A stretch of DNA of 64,000 bases from Lolliginicoccus suaedae (GTDB lineage: Bacteria; Actinomycetota; Actinomycetes; Mycobacteriales; Mycobacteriaceae): the NCBI RefSeq assembly GCF_008312885.1, contig NZ_VSSO01000004.1, positions 372,001 to 436,000 of the forward strand. Reading direction: 5' to 3'. Positions 56,413 to 64,000 of this stretch are shown here, piece by piece. A model generated the notes under the pieces. The model made no database searches. It was not told the DNA's origin and was given only the letters and a program-made list of their open reading frames with translations. Each line of letters opens with the position of its first letter. Within the stretch, counting starts at the first letter, position 1. The position numbers and the translations under genes were made by a program.

Positions 56413-57260
56413 TGTCTACCTTCCTCACCCAGCTCGTCGACTTCTCCACCACCGCCGATCTCCTCTCCCGCTCGTTCGTCCAGCACGCGCTGCTCGCGAG
56501 CGCCATCCTCGCCGTGCTCGCCGGTCTCATCGGGCCGCTGATCATCACCCGCCAGATGTCGTTCGCCGTCCACGGCACCAGCGAGCTCTCCGTGATGGGC
56601 GCTGCCGGAGGGCTGCTGCTCGGCATCTCCGTCGGCTATGGCGCCATCATCGGCTCCCTGTCGGCGGCGCTGCTCTTTGGCATCCTCGGGCTCCGCTCCC
56701 GCGAGCGCGATGCGATCATCGGGGTGATCCTGTCGTTCGGCCTCGGCCTAGCTGTGCTGTTCCTGTGGCTGAACCCTGATCGCACCGTCAACCAGTTCGC
56801 CCTCCTCGTGGGCCAGGTCGTCACCGTCAACAGCATCGGGCTGCGGCTCCTGCTCGCCACCGCCGCTATCGTGCTCGTGCTCCTTGCCGTGGTGTACCGC
56901 CCGCTGCTGTTCGCCAGCATGGATCCCGAGGTCGCTGCCGCCCGCGGCGTGCCCGTCCGTGCCCTCTCGATCGTGTTCGCCATCCTCGTGGGGCTCACCG
57001 TCTCCATCGGCGTGCAGATCATTGGTGCCCTGCTCGTCCTCGCCCTGCTCGTCACTCCAGCGGCCGCCGCGAGCCGGGTCACCGCGAGCCCGGCAATCCT
57101 GACCCTGCTCACCCTCGTGTTCGCGCTCACCGCCGCCGTCGGCGGGCTGGTGCTGTCGCTCGCGCCCGGGGTGCCCGTCTCGGTGTTCGTCACCAGCATC
57201 GCGTTCCTGTTCTACGTGGTGTGCCGGATCATCGGCTCGCGCACGATGGCCGCTCCCTGA
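56409..57260 (+). CDS. znuB: Zinc ABC transporter permease
   Basis: 283 aa with about eight membrane helices, ABC-3 family. IGPLIITRQMSFAVHGTSELSVMGAAGGLLLG near residues 38-70 is the conserved family stretch, and GVQIIGALLVLALLVTPAAAA the second. It completes znuACB and ends 42 nt before pxpA. Confidence 0.93.
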   Translation: MMSTFLTQLVDFSTTADLLSRSFVQHALLASAILAVLAGLIGPLIITRQMSFAVHGTSELSVMGAAGGLLLGISVGYGAIIGSLSAALLFGILGLRSRERDAIIGVILSFGLGLAVLFLWLNPDRTVNQFALLVGQVVTVNSIGLRLLLATAAIVLVLLAVVYRPLLFASMDPEVAAARGVPVRALSIVFAILVGLTVSIGVQIIGALLVLALLVTPAAAASRVTASPAILTLLTLVFALTAAVGGLVLSLAPGVPVSVFVTSIAFLFYVVCRIIGSRTMAAP

Positions 57261-57302
57261 TCCACGCTCCCTGGACCGCGCGCGATGTGGCACGGTAGAG
57301 GC

Positions 57303-58061
57303 ATGCCCGCGATGGACCTCAACTGCGACCTCGGCGAGAGCTACGGCACCTGGAGCCTCGGTGACGACTCGGCCATGCTCGGGGTGGTGACGAGCGCCAA
57401 CGTTGCCTGCGGCTTCCACGCTGGCGACCCCCGCACCCTCCTCGACACCTGCGCCGCCGCGGTCGCCGGCGGCGTCGTCATCGGCGCCCAGGTCAGCTAC
57501 CCCGACCTTGCCGGGTTCGGCCGCCGGTTCATCGACATCGCGCCCGCCGACCTCGAGGCCGACGTGCTCTACCAGCTCGGCGCGCTCGATGGCCTCGCCC
57601 GCGCCTCCGGCAGCCGGATCCGCTACGTCAAGCCGCACGGCGCGCTCTACAACGCGGTCGTCCACCATGAGGACCAGGCACGCGCCGTGGTCGCTGCCGT
57701 CGCCCGCTACGATCCAGCCCTGCCCGTGCTCTGCCTGCCCGGATCAGCACTGCACGCTCATGCCAGCGCCGCCGGGCTGCGCGCCGTCGCCGAGGCCTTC
57801 GCCGACCGCGCCTACCACGACGACGGCACGCTCGTATCGCGCCGGGAGGAAGGCTCCGTGCTGCACGACCCCGGCGCCATCGCCGACCGCGCCCTCCAAC
57901 TCGTCCGCGAGGGCACGATCACCACCATCACGGGCAACGCGGTGGCCATCAGCGCGGAATCGCTCTGCGTGCACGGCGATACCCCAGGGGCGGTCGGCAT
58001 CGCCCAGGCGGTCCGCGAAGCACTCGCCGGGCAGGGCATCGATGTGCGCCCGTTCTGCTGA
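57303..58061 (+). CDS. pxpA: 5-oxoprolinase subunit A (LamB/YcsF family)
   Basis: 252 aa. It starts MPAMDLNCDLGESYGTW and carries ANVACGFHAGDP, VIGAQVSYPDLAGFGRR and IRYVKPHGALYNA, the YcsF family marks. With PxpB and PxpC it forms the ATP-dependent 5-oxoprolinase that turns pyroglutamate into glutamate. ATG 57303 is chosen because it starts the conserved domain. It lies 42 nt after znuB on the same strand, so it may share that transcript. Confidence 0.93.
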   Translation: MPAMDLNCDLGESYGTWSLGDDSAMLGVVTSANVACGFHAGDPRTLLDTCAAAVAGGVVIGAQVSYPDLAGFGRRFIDIAPADLEADVLYQLGALDGLARASGSRIRYVKPHGALYNAVVHHEDQARAVVAAVARYDPALPVLCLPGSALHAHASAAGLRAVAEAFADRAYHDDGTLVSRREEGSVLHDPGAIADRALQLVREGTITTITGNAVAISAESLCVHGDTPGAVGIAQAVREALAGQGIDVRPFC

Positions 58062-58692
58062 GCCCGCGCCAGCACCCCGGTTCCTCGAGATGGGCCGCGA
58101 CGCGCTCGTGATCGAGCTCGCCGATCTCGCCACCGTCCACGCCGCCTACGAGGTACTGCGCGAGGCCCGGCTGCCCGGCGTGATCGACCTGGTTCCCGCC
58201 GCCACCACGATCCTCGTGCGAGCCCTTCCCAGGACGACGCTGCCGCGGGCACGGATCATCGAGTTGCTCACCGATGCTTCCCCGCCCACCCGCGAGGACG
58301 GCGAGCCCACCACGATCACCATCAAGGTCCGCTACGACGGCCCCGACCTGGCCGACGTCGCCCGCCACACGGGCCTCGACCGCGACGGGATCATCGCCGC
58401 CCACACCGGGCGGCCCTGGCTCGTGGCGTTCGGCGGGTTCGCCCCCGGGTTCGCCTACCTCTCCCGCGAGGACGACCCGCTCGCCGTGCCGCGCCGCGAC
58501 ACCCCCCGCACGAGCGTGCCCGCTGGCAGCGTGGGCCTCGCCGGGCGGTTCAGCGGCATCTACCCCCGCTCCTCCCCCGGCGGCTGGCACCTCATCGGCA
58601 CCACCGATGCGACCCTGTGGGACGCCGACCGCGAGCCGCCTGCCCTGCTGCGCCCCGGCATGCGCGTGCGCTTCGAGGAGGCCACGCCATGA
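58042..58692 (+). CDS. pxpB: 5-oxoprolinase subunit B
   Basis: 216 aa, the KipI-like subunit (allophanate hydrolase subunit 1 domain). FGGFAPGFAYLS and VPRRDTPRTSVPAGSVGLAGRFSGIYPRSSPGGWHLIG are characteristic. ATG 58042 has AGGG 5 nt upstream and overlaps pxpA by 20 nt; ATG 58090 is a shorter alternative. Coupled to pxpC by an ATGA overlap. Confidence 0.92.
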   Translation: MCARSAEPAPAPRFLEMGRDALVIELADLATVHAAYEVLREARLPGVIDLVPAATTILVRALPRTTLPRARIIELLTDASPPTREDGEPTTITIKVRYDGPDLADVARHTGLDRDGIIAAHTGRPWLVAFGGFAPGFAYLSREDDPLAVPRRDTPRTSVPAGSVGLAGRFSGIYPRSSPGGWHLIGTTDATLWDADREPPALLRPGMRVRFEEATP

Positions 58693-59561
58693 CGGCCGCG
58701 CTCGAGATCGTCGCGACGGGCCCCCTCGCGCTGCTCCAGGACGAGGGCCGGCCCGGCTACGCCGCCCAGGGAGTCACCTGGTCCGGCGCGGCGGACCTCG
58801 GCGCATACCGCGCCGCGAACCGGCTCGTCGGCAACCAGCCCGGCATGCCGTGCATCGAGATCACCCTCGGCGGGTTCCAGGCCCGCGCGCTGCGCGCCGT
58901 GTGCTGCACGATTACCGGCGCGGCGGCAGCCATACGGATCAATGGCACGCCGCATGCCGCGCACCACCTGCTGCGGCTCGGGCCCGGGGATCGCCTCGAC
59001 GTGGAGGCCCCGGCTGCGGGATGCCGCTCCTACCTCGCCGCGCGGGGCGGGTTCCGGGGCACCCGCGTGCTCGGCAGTTGCAGCACCGATACGCTTTCCG
59101 GCCTCGGGCCTGCCCCGCTGGAGGCCGGGGACCTGCTGGAGCTCGATGATGGACAGGACCGCTGGCCGGCCGCGACGTCCTTGCCCCCCTTGATCGTCCC
59201 GCCTCGTTCGGGACCGGTGGACCTGCCGGTGCTGCGTGGACCACGCGATGACTGGTTCGCCCCTGGAGCCTGGGCGATGCTGCGCGGCAGCATTCTCGAG
59301 GTGACCGCCGAGGCCAGCCGGGTGGGCGTCCGCCTTGCTAGCCCCGAGCCCCTGGCGCGCTCCCGCGAGGGCGAGCTGCCCAGCGAGGGCATGGTGCCCG
59401 GGGCGATCCAGGTGCCGCCCGACGGCCAGCCGGTGGTGTTCCTGCGGGATCATCCTGTCACCGGCGGCTATCCCGTGATCGGTGTCGCGCTCGATGTCGA
59501 CGCGGTGGGCCAGCTGCGCCCCGGCGACCAGGTGCGGTTCCACGCCGTGGCTAGCCAATAG
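58689..59561 (+). CDS. pxpC: 5-oxoprolinase subunit C
   Basis: 290 aa KipA-like subunit (allophanate hydrolase subunit 2 domain). LLQDEGRPGYAAQGVTWSGAADLGAYRAANRLVGN at the N-terminus, SYLAARGGFRG in the middle and FLRDHPVTGGYPVIGV at the end match the family. It completes pxpABC. The gene ends 15 nt before the end of a convergent membrane protein gene. Confidence 0.93.
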   Translation: MTAALEIVATGPLALLQDEGRPGYAAQGVTWSGAADLGAYRAANRLVGNQPGMPCIEITLGGFQARALRAVCCTITGAAAAIRINGTPHAAHHLLRLGPGDRLDVEAPAAGCRSYLAARGGFRGTRVLGSCSTDTLSGLGPAPLEAGDLLELDDGQDRWPAATSLPPLIVPPRSGPVDLPVLRGPRDDWFAPGAWAMLRGSILEVTAEASRVGVRLASPEPLARSREGELPSEGMVPGAIQVPPDGQPVVFLRDHPVTGGYPVIGVALDVDAVGQLRPGDQVRFHAVASQ

Positions 59562-59576
59562 CGCGGATCGGGCGGA

Positions 59577-60029
59577 TCAGCCCACGAGCCCCCGGAGAAC
59601 GCCCCGCAGGGCTTCGTCATCGCGGGCCCACGCTTGCACCGTGCTGCCGTCGCTCAGCCGCAGCCCGATCCCGTTGCGGCGCCTCGGCACCGTCGGCAGC
59701 TCCCCGAGCGCGCGCGCCGCCCACCAGTCGGGCTCCTCGTGCCCGGCCGCGGCAGGCAGTACCTCGGCGATGGATCCGATGCTGATCGTCTCGGCGCCCT
59801 GCCGCAGGACCTGCGCATCGCAGAACACGCTGACGTGGGCGCGGGCGGCAGCGATCTGCCACGCGAGGACCAGCGACACCACCACCACAGCGATGGCCCA
59901 CCCCAGCCAGTGCACGGGCCCGGGCAGGAACGCCTCGGTGAGGATGCCCGCCACGCATCCCACCGGGACGATGAGCAGGGTCCGCCAGCTCGCGCCCTGC
60001 TCCTCGTAGGGCAGCGCCGGTCCGGTCAT
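59577..60029 (-). CDS. Two-helix membrane protein (Rv0513-like)
   Basis: 150 aa. Two helices (about residues 16-35 and 40-62) precede a cytosolic beta-rich domain ending RALGELPTVPRRRNGIGLRLSDGSTVQAWAR, which may fold like a PH-type domain. A protein of this layout, as I recall Rv0513, lies next to hemB in Mycobacterium. Function unknown. It overlaps the next upstream gene by 4 nt and is the last of the hemB-linked series. Confidence 0.65.
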   Translation of the reverse strand: MTGPALPYEEQGASWRTLLIVPVGCVAGILTEAFLPGPVHWLGWAIAVVVVSLVLAWQIAAARAHVSVFCDAQVLRQGAETISIGSIAEVLPAAAGHEEPDWWAARALGELPTVPRRRNGIGLRLSDGSTVQAWARDDEALRGVLRGLVG

Positions 60030-60436
60030 TCCGCGAACCAGGGCGCGGCCGAGGGCCGGTACACGAGGTAGCAGGCCACCGCGAGCGGCACGATCACCAG
60101 CAGGGCGAACATGCCGGCGAGAGGGAACGTCGCGGCCTGGTAGAGGGCGATCATGATGGAGAACGCGACGAGCGCCCGGCGGAATCGTGGCTCGCCCTTG
60201 CGGACCCGTCCGGCGACGTAGGCGATGAAGGCCCCGGCGGCGAGAGCGATGCCGCCGAACATGCGGAGCAGGTCACGCAGCCCACCAGGATCCTGCAGGC
60301 CGGGCTGCTCGCTGCGCAGCGTCTCGATGTCCACGAACAGCCAGGCGAGGCCCATCAGGACCAGCACCGCGGACGCGGCGAACCACAGCCAGTAGGCGGC
60401 CGTCACTACCGTGGGACGCATCGGCTGGTCACCCAT
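60026..60436 (-). CDS. Four-helix membrane protein
   Basis: 136 aa with helices at about residues 10-30, 57-78, 90-108 and 110-128. No domain or motif is recognised. ATG 60436 is chosen because GGAGG lies 6 nt upstream. It overlaps both neighbours and shares its layout with the next gene (a helix-rich segment after a short linker), so the two may be distant duplicates acting in one complex. Confidence 0.65.
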   Translation of the reverse strand: MGDQPMRPTVVTAAYWLWFAASAVLVLMGLAWLFVDIETLRSEQPGLQDPGGLRDLLRMFGGIALAAGAFIAYVAGRVRKGEPRFRRALVAFSIMIALYQAATFPLAGMFALLVIVPLAVACYLVYRPSAAPWFAE

Positions 60437-61037
60437 TGCTGTCCTCCCCCAGGAAGTAGCGGGTCGATTCGGCCCGGTGCATCGCGATGAGCGCACCAAC
60501 CCCGAACACTGCCTGCACGAGGCTGATCCCCGAATCGAAGAACATGATGATGCCCTCGCCACGGCCAGCGAAGAACACCGGTATGGCGAGGATGACCAGC
60601 ACGATGGCGAACGCGGATAGCCCGACGCGGCCCCATTGCTTGCCCCGCAGCAGCGCGCGCGCCGCGAGGAGGATGATGCCGAGCAGGAGAAGCATGACGA
60701 GCGCCAGGAGGCCGATGGCGACCCAGGAGAGGATCCGGGCCTGCTCCAGGGTGAGCTCGATGTCCGAGGACTGCTGCTCCGCCTGCTCGAGGATCTGCTC
60801 GGTGAGGGTGTCGAGGTCCTGCGCCATGCGGGCGACGCGGAACGGGATGGCGAGCGCGCCGAGCAGGATGATGATCAGCCACACCTGGTAGGCGGTGATG
60901 ACATCGTGCGGGGGCATGCGCCGCTTCCCGCCGCGCTGGCGGCGGGGCGGGCCTGCTGGTTCCGGCTGCTGCGCGCTCGGGGCTGGCGGCTGCCACGGGT
61001 CGCGGCCCGGTGGTGGCGGGGAGGGCTCGTGCGTCAT
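60429..61037 (-). CDS. Proline-rich-tail membrane protein
   Basis: 202 aa. The N-terminal 40 residues are Pro/Gln-rich and basic, probably cytosolic ([20 protein letters not shown]). Four helices follow (about 47-65, 100-125, 135-158, 165-185), with a charged coil of Glu/Gln ([20 protein letters not shown]) between the first two. Unknown function. Its start overlaps the hemB stop as ATGA, so it is cotranslated with hemB. Confidence 0.68.
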   Translation of the reverse strand: MTHEPSPPPPGRDPWQPPAPSAQQPEPAGPPRRQRGGKRRMPPHDVITAYQVWLIIILLGALAIPFRVARMAQDLDTLTEQILEQAEQQSSDIELTLEQARILSWVAIGLLALVMLLLLGIILLAARALLRGKQWGRVGLSAFAIVLVILAIPVFFAGRGEGIIMFFDSGISLVQAVFGVGALIAMHRAESTRYFLGEDSNG

Positions 61038-62014
61038 GGGCGCAGCATCCTCGCGGCGTCGGTGGCCCAGTAGGTGAGGATGATCCCGGCGCCCGCGCGG
61101 TGAATGCTGAGCAGTGATTCCAGGATGGCCCGGTCACGGTCGATCCAGCCACGCTCGGCGGCGGCGCTGATCATCGAGTACTCACCGGATACCTGGTACG
61201 CGGCGACGGGGACCGTCGATGCAGCGGCGACATCGCGAATGATGTCGAGGTAGAGCATCGCTGGCTTGACCATCACCATGTCCGCGCCCTCGGCGAGATC
61301 GAGGGTGACCTCGCGGAGCGATTCGCGCGCGTTCGCGGGATCCTGCTGGTAGCTCGCGCGGGTGCCCTTCAGCGAGGAGCCAACGGCCTCGCGGAACGGG
61401 CCATACAGCGCTGATGCGTACTTCGCCGAGTATGCGAGGATCGCGACTTCCTGGTGACCGGCATCATCGAGCGCGCCGCGGATCCTGCCGACCTGGCCGT
61501 CCATCATGCCGCTCGGAGAGACGATGTGCGCCCCGGCGCTGGCCTGCGCGACGGCGAGGCGGGCGTAGTGCTCGAGCGTGGCGTCGTTGTCCACCCGCCC
61601 CTGCGCGTCGAGCACGCCGCAATGACCATGATCGGTGAACTCGTCGAGGCACGTGTCGGCCATCAGGACGGTGCTGTCGCCGAGGTCGTCGCGCAGCTGG
61701 CGCAACGATCGATTGAGGATGCCGCTCGGATCGCATCCGGCGCTGCCGTCGGCATCCTTGTCAGCGGGCTCGGGCACCCCGAAGAGCATGATGCCGCCCA
61801 CGCCTGCCTCGGTGGCCTCCGCAGCAGCCCGGCGGGCGGAGTCGAGGGTGTGCTGCACCACGCCAGGCATGGATGCGATGGGCCGCGGCTCGGCCAGGCC
61901 GTCGGCAACGAACATGGGCAGCACTAGCTGGCGCGGGTCCACGTCATGCTCGGCAACGAGCCGCCGCAGGGCAGGGGTGGTCCGCAGTCGCCGCGGACGG
62001 TCCTTCGGATACAT
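61034..62014 (-). CDS. hemB: Porphobilinogen synthase (delta-aminolevulinic acid dehydratase)
   Basis: 326 aa. It condenses two 5-aminolevulinate to porphobilinogen in heme and corrinoid synthesis. [27 protein letters not shown] with Cys residues usual for metal binding, SPSGMMDGQ, and the two lysines in [10 protein letters not shown] and [11 protein letters not shown] are intact. ATG 62014 is typical. It is 61 nt after the cobA-hemD gene on the same strand; hemC, cobA-hemD and hemB are in pathway-cluster order. Confidence 0.96.
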   Translation of the reverse strand: MYPKDRPRRLRTTPALRRLVAEHDVDPRQLVLPMFVADGLAEPRPIASMPGVVQHTLDSARRAAAEATEAGVGGIMLFGVPEPADKDADGSAGCDPSGILNRSLRQLRDDLGDSTVLMADTCLDEFTDHGHCGVLDAQGRVDNDATLEHYARLAVAQASAGAHIVSPSGMMDGQVGRIRGALDDAGHQEVAILAYSAKYASALYGPFREAVGSSLKGTRASYQQDPANARESLREVTLDLAEGADMVMVKPAMLYLDIIRDVAAASTVPVAAYQVSGEYSMISAAAERGWIDRDRAILESLLSIHRAGAGIILTYWATDAARMLRP

Positions 62015-62075
62015 CAGCCTTCCTCGGCATCGAGGGTCGCAGGACGGCAGGCCGCCCGATCGTCAGCAGCCTACC

Positions 62076-63638
62076 TCAGCGGCGCGCGCGGGACCTCTTG
62101 CGCGGCGGCGGCAGCAGCCCCTCGGCGCGCAGGTAGGACGCGTGCGCGGCGAGAGCATCGACGAGCGCGCCGACCTGCGCGGTCTCGGGCTGCACATCCA
62201 CGCGCAGGCCGAACTCGATCGCCGTCTCCGCGGTCTTCGGGCCGATGCAGGCCACGATGGTGCGCTGATGGGGCTTGCCGGCGATGCCGACGAGGTTGCG
62301 GACGGTGGACGAGGACGTGAACAGCACCGCGTCGAAGCCACCGGTCTTGATCATCTCGCGGATCTCGGCAGAGGGCGGGGCGGCACGGACGGTGCGGTAG
62401 GCGGTGACGTCGTCGATCTCCCAGCCGCGCTCGCGCAGGCCCTCGGCGAGCGTCTCGGTGGCGATGTCGGCGCGCGGGAGCAGCACCCGATCGACGGGGT
62501 CGAGGACATCGTCGTAGGGCGGGAAGTCCGCGAGCAGCCCGAGGCTGGACTGCTCCCCGGAGGGAACGAGCTCCGGGGTGATGCCGAAGGCGCGGACCTT
62601 CTCCGCGGTCGCCTCCCCGACGCACGCGATCTTGACGCCGGAGAATGCCCGGGCGTCGAGCCCGAACTCCTCGAACTTCTCCCACACGGCCTTGACGGCG
62701 TTGGTGGAGGTGAAGACCACCCACTGGTAGCGGCCATCGACGAGGCCCTTGACGGCACGCTCCATCTGGGCGGGGCTGCGGGGGGGCTCCACCGAGATGG
62801 TGGGCACCTCGATGGGGATGGCGCCGAAGTCGACGAGCCGCTCGCTCATCTCCCCCGCCTGGTGCTTGGTGCGCGGCACGAGGACGGTCCAGCCATACAG
62901 GTCGCGCGTCTCCCACCAGGACATCTTGCCGCGGGCGGCGACGACCTTGCCGACGGTGACGATCAGGGCGCCCTGCAGGTCCGTGCCAGCAGTGTTGAGC
63001 GTGGCGAGGGTGGCCTCGATGGTCCGCTGCTTGCAGGTGGTGCCGCCGATGGTGATGGCGGCGGGAGTCTGGGGCGCGAGGCCATGCTCGACGAGCGCGC
63101 TGGCCACCTCCGCGAGATGGCTGGAGGTGGCGTGGAGCACCAGCGGGCCGGGGGCCGCGGCGAGCGCGGGCCAGTCGACATTGCAGCGGACGTCAGCCTC
63201 TGTGTGCCCGGCACCGAGCGGCATGCCGGCGTAGGCAGGAACGACGCATCCCGGCGCGAGGCCCGGCACGACCTCGAACTGCACCTGGGTCCGGGCCACG
63301 GCCGTGATCTCGGCGAGCACGGAGTCGGTGGTCATGGGATCGCCAGCGACGAGCCGCACCACATCGTGGCCCTTGCGAGCCTCGGCGACGAGGGTGCGAG
63401 CGACCTCCGCGGGCTCCCCGAGGGCTGGCTTCACATCGATCGAGGGGGACTCGTCGGCGCCGGTGCAGAGGCATTCCCCGATGAGACCGACCACAGCCTC
63501 GCTGACATCAGCATCAACGAACGCGACCGCCGTCGACTCGAGGACCTGCTTGGCGCGCAGGGTCAGCAGAGCCGGATCACCCGGCCCGGATCCGACAAAG
63601 AGGATCCGGCCAGGTGTGCTCTTGCGTGCTCGGCTCAT
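62076..63638 (-). CDS. Uroporphyrinogen-III C-methyltransferase / synthase fusion
   Basis: 520 aa, two enzymes in one chain. Residues about 10-250 are the SAM-dependent methyltransferase (CobA-like: GRILFVGSGPGDPALLTLRA, VRLVAGDP). Residues about 255-505 are uroporphyrinogen-III synthase (HemD: TVLVPRTKHQAGEMSERL, GRYQWVVFTSTNAVKAVWE). The fusion is common in actinobacteria. ATG 63638 has GGAG 8 nt upstream; an open frame runs on to 63695 without family support. It lies between hemC and hemB. Confidence 0.93.
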   Translation of the reverse strand: MSRARKSTPGRILFVGSGPGDPALLTLRAKQVLESTAVAFVDADVSEAVVGLIGECLCTGADESPSIDVKPALGEPAEVARTLVAEARKGHDVVRLVAGDPMTTDSVLAEITAVARTQVQFEVVPGLAPGCVVPAYAGMPLGAGHTEADVRCNVDWPALAAAPGPLVLHATSSHLAEVASALVEHGLAPQTPAAITIGGTTCKQRTIEATLATLNTAGTDLQGALIVTVGKVVAARGKMSWWETRDLYGWTVLVPRTKHQAGEMSERLVDFGAIPIEVPTISVEPPRSPAQMERAVKGLVDGRYQWVVFTSTNAVKAVWEKFEEFGLDARAFSGVKIACVGEATAEKVRAFGITPELVPSGEQSSLGLLADFPPYDDVLDPVDRVLLPRADIATETLAEGLRERGWEIDDVTAYRTVRAAPPSAEIREMIKTGGFDAVLFTSSSTVRNLVGIAGKPHQRTIVACIGPKTAETAIEFGLRVDVQPETAQVGALVDALAAHASYLRAEGLLPPPRKRSRARR

Positions 63639-63691
63639 CGGCGAAACTCCAGTCAGGTCGCAATGGTGTGTCACGGGGCTGGCTGCGGGGA

Positions 63692-64000
63692 TCACTGCCC
63701 GGGCGGATCAGGATCCGCCTCCCGGGTGGCAGGCATGAGATCCCGTGCGCCTAAGTCAAGCAGTTCGCGGGCGAGCGCTTGGCCGGTTTGCGCCGCTTCG
63801 TGCAAAGGTCCAGTTCGCGAGGCACGAATTACCTCGGAGCCGTCGAGTGCGACCACGCACGCGCGAAGGAAGATCTCGAGATGGGGCTTGCCATCATCGT
63901 CGAGCGATTCCGCGATCACCGCGAGCGCGCCGACCGGGGCGGTGCAGCCTGCCTCGAGCTCGGCGAGCAGAGCGCGTTCCGCGGCGACTGTGGCGCGGGT
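63692..64000 (-). CDS. hemC: Hydroxymethylbilane synthase, C-terminal part
   Basis: The last 102 residues; the 5' part is beyond the window. The text LLAELEAGCTAPVGALAVIA contains the conserved Cys that holds the dipyrromethane cofactor, and the C-terminus has the usual domain-3 helix and strand. It makes linear tetrapyrrole from porphobilinogen. Followed on the same strand by cobA-hemD after 53 nt. Confidence 0.9.
   Translation of the reverse strand, partial: TRATVAAERALLAELEAGCTAPVGALAVIAESLDDDGKPHLEIFLRACVVALDGSEVIRASRTGPLHEAAQTGQALARELLDLGARDLMPATREADPDPPGQ

Overview
The window is high-GC, gene-dense bacterial chromosome from an actinobacterium of the Mycobacteriales (Corynebacteriales) type. 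Supporting signs are the pabC/ygfZ/DUF3073/purM/purF/SCP-like order known from Mycobacterium, purC next to oligopeptidase B, a 56-aa Rv3489-like gene in front of otsA, an MbtH protein, a DUF4129-MoxR-DUF58 cluster and a hemB/cobA-hemD/hemC order. The genus cannot be fixed from sequence alone (Dietzia-, Gordonia- or Corynebacterium-like). Family assignments come from motifs read by eye and remembered gene orders, not from a search.

Layout. 1-3.6 kb: cytochrome bd oxidase operon cydA-cydB-cydD (cydD runs off the left edge), with a doubled palindromic operator upstream. 3.8-7.2 kb: pabC, divergent ygfZ-asparaginase, and DUF3073. 7.6-39.1 kb: eight purine biosynthesis genes (purM, purF, purL, purQ, purS, purC, purB, purD), all on the minus strand but separated by other genes: an SDR, an SCP-like protein, an alpha/beta hydrolase, a plus-strand DUF4129-MoxR-DUF58 operon, an acyltransferase/GT87 pair, a metallo-hydrolase, an FtsX-type ABC transporter, a DUF2334 protein, glutathione peroxidase, a binding lipoprotein, oligopeptidase B, a HIT protein, a TetR regulator and an aminotransferase. 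39.2-44.9 kb: HIT protein, a decapeptide-repeat protein, a small secreted protein, a dienelactone hydrolase, a TPR-like protein, tRNA-Thr(TGT), an NTF2-like protein and an orphan MbtH. 45.2-48.7 kb: a heterodimeric ABC exporter. 48.9-54.4 kb: a trehalose cluster (small protein, otsA, an otsB-GH15 fusion) facing a LacI regulator. 54.5-59.6 kb: zinc uptake znuACB followed by 5-oxoprolinase pxpABC. 59.6-64 kb: three small membrane proteins followed by hemB, cobA/hemD and the end of hemC.

No phage, plasmid, IS element or CRISPR array was found. The most unusual non-coding content is a set of dispersed inverted-repeat elements. One hairpin family has two copies with identical arms and different loops. 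A GCCAC/GTGGC-rich family has two degenerate copies. All four of these copies lie between convergent genes. A separate CGAGTGTGCG repeat cluster lies at 39.7-40.0 kb. Among proteins, the notable items are the tandem decapeptide protein, the OtsB-GH15 trehalase-like fusion, the ABC exporter with one NBD lacking its catalytic residues, and a gene whose best start is ATC.
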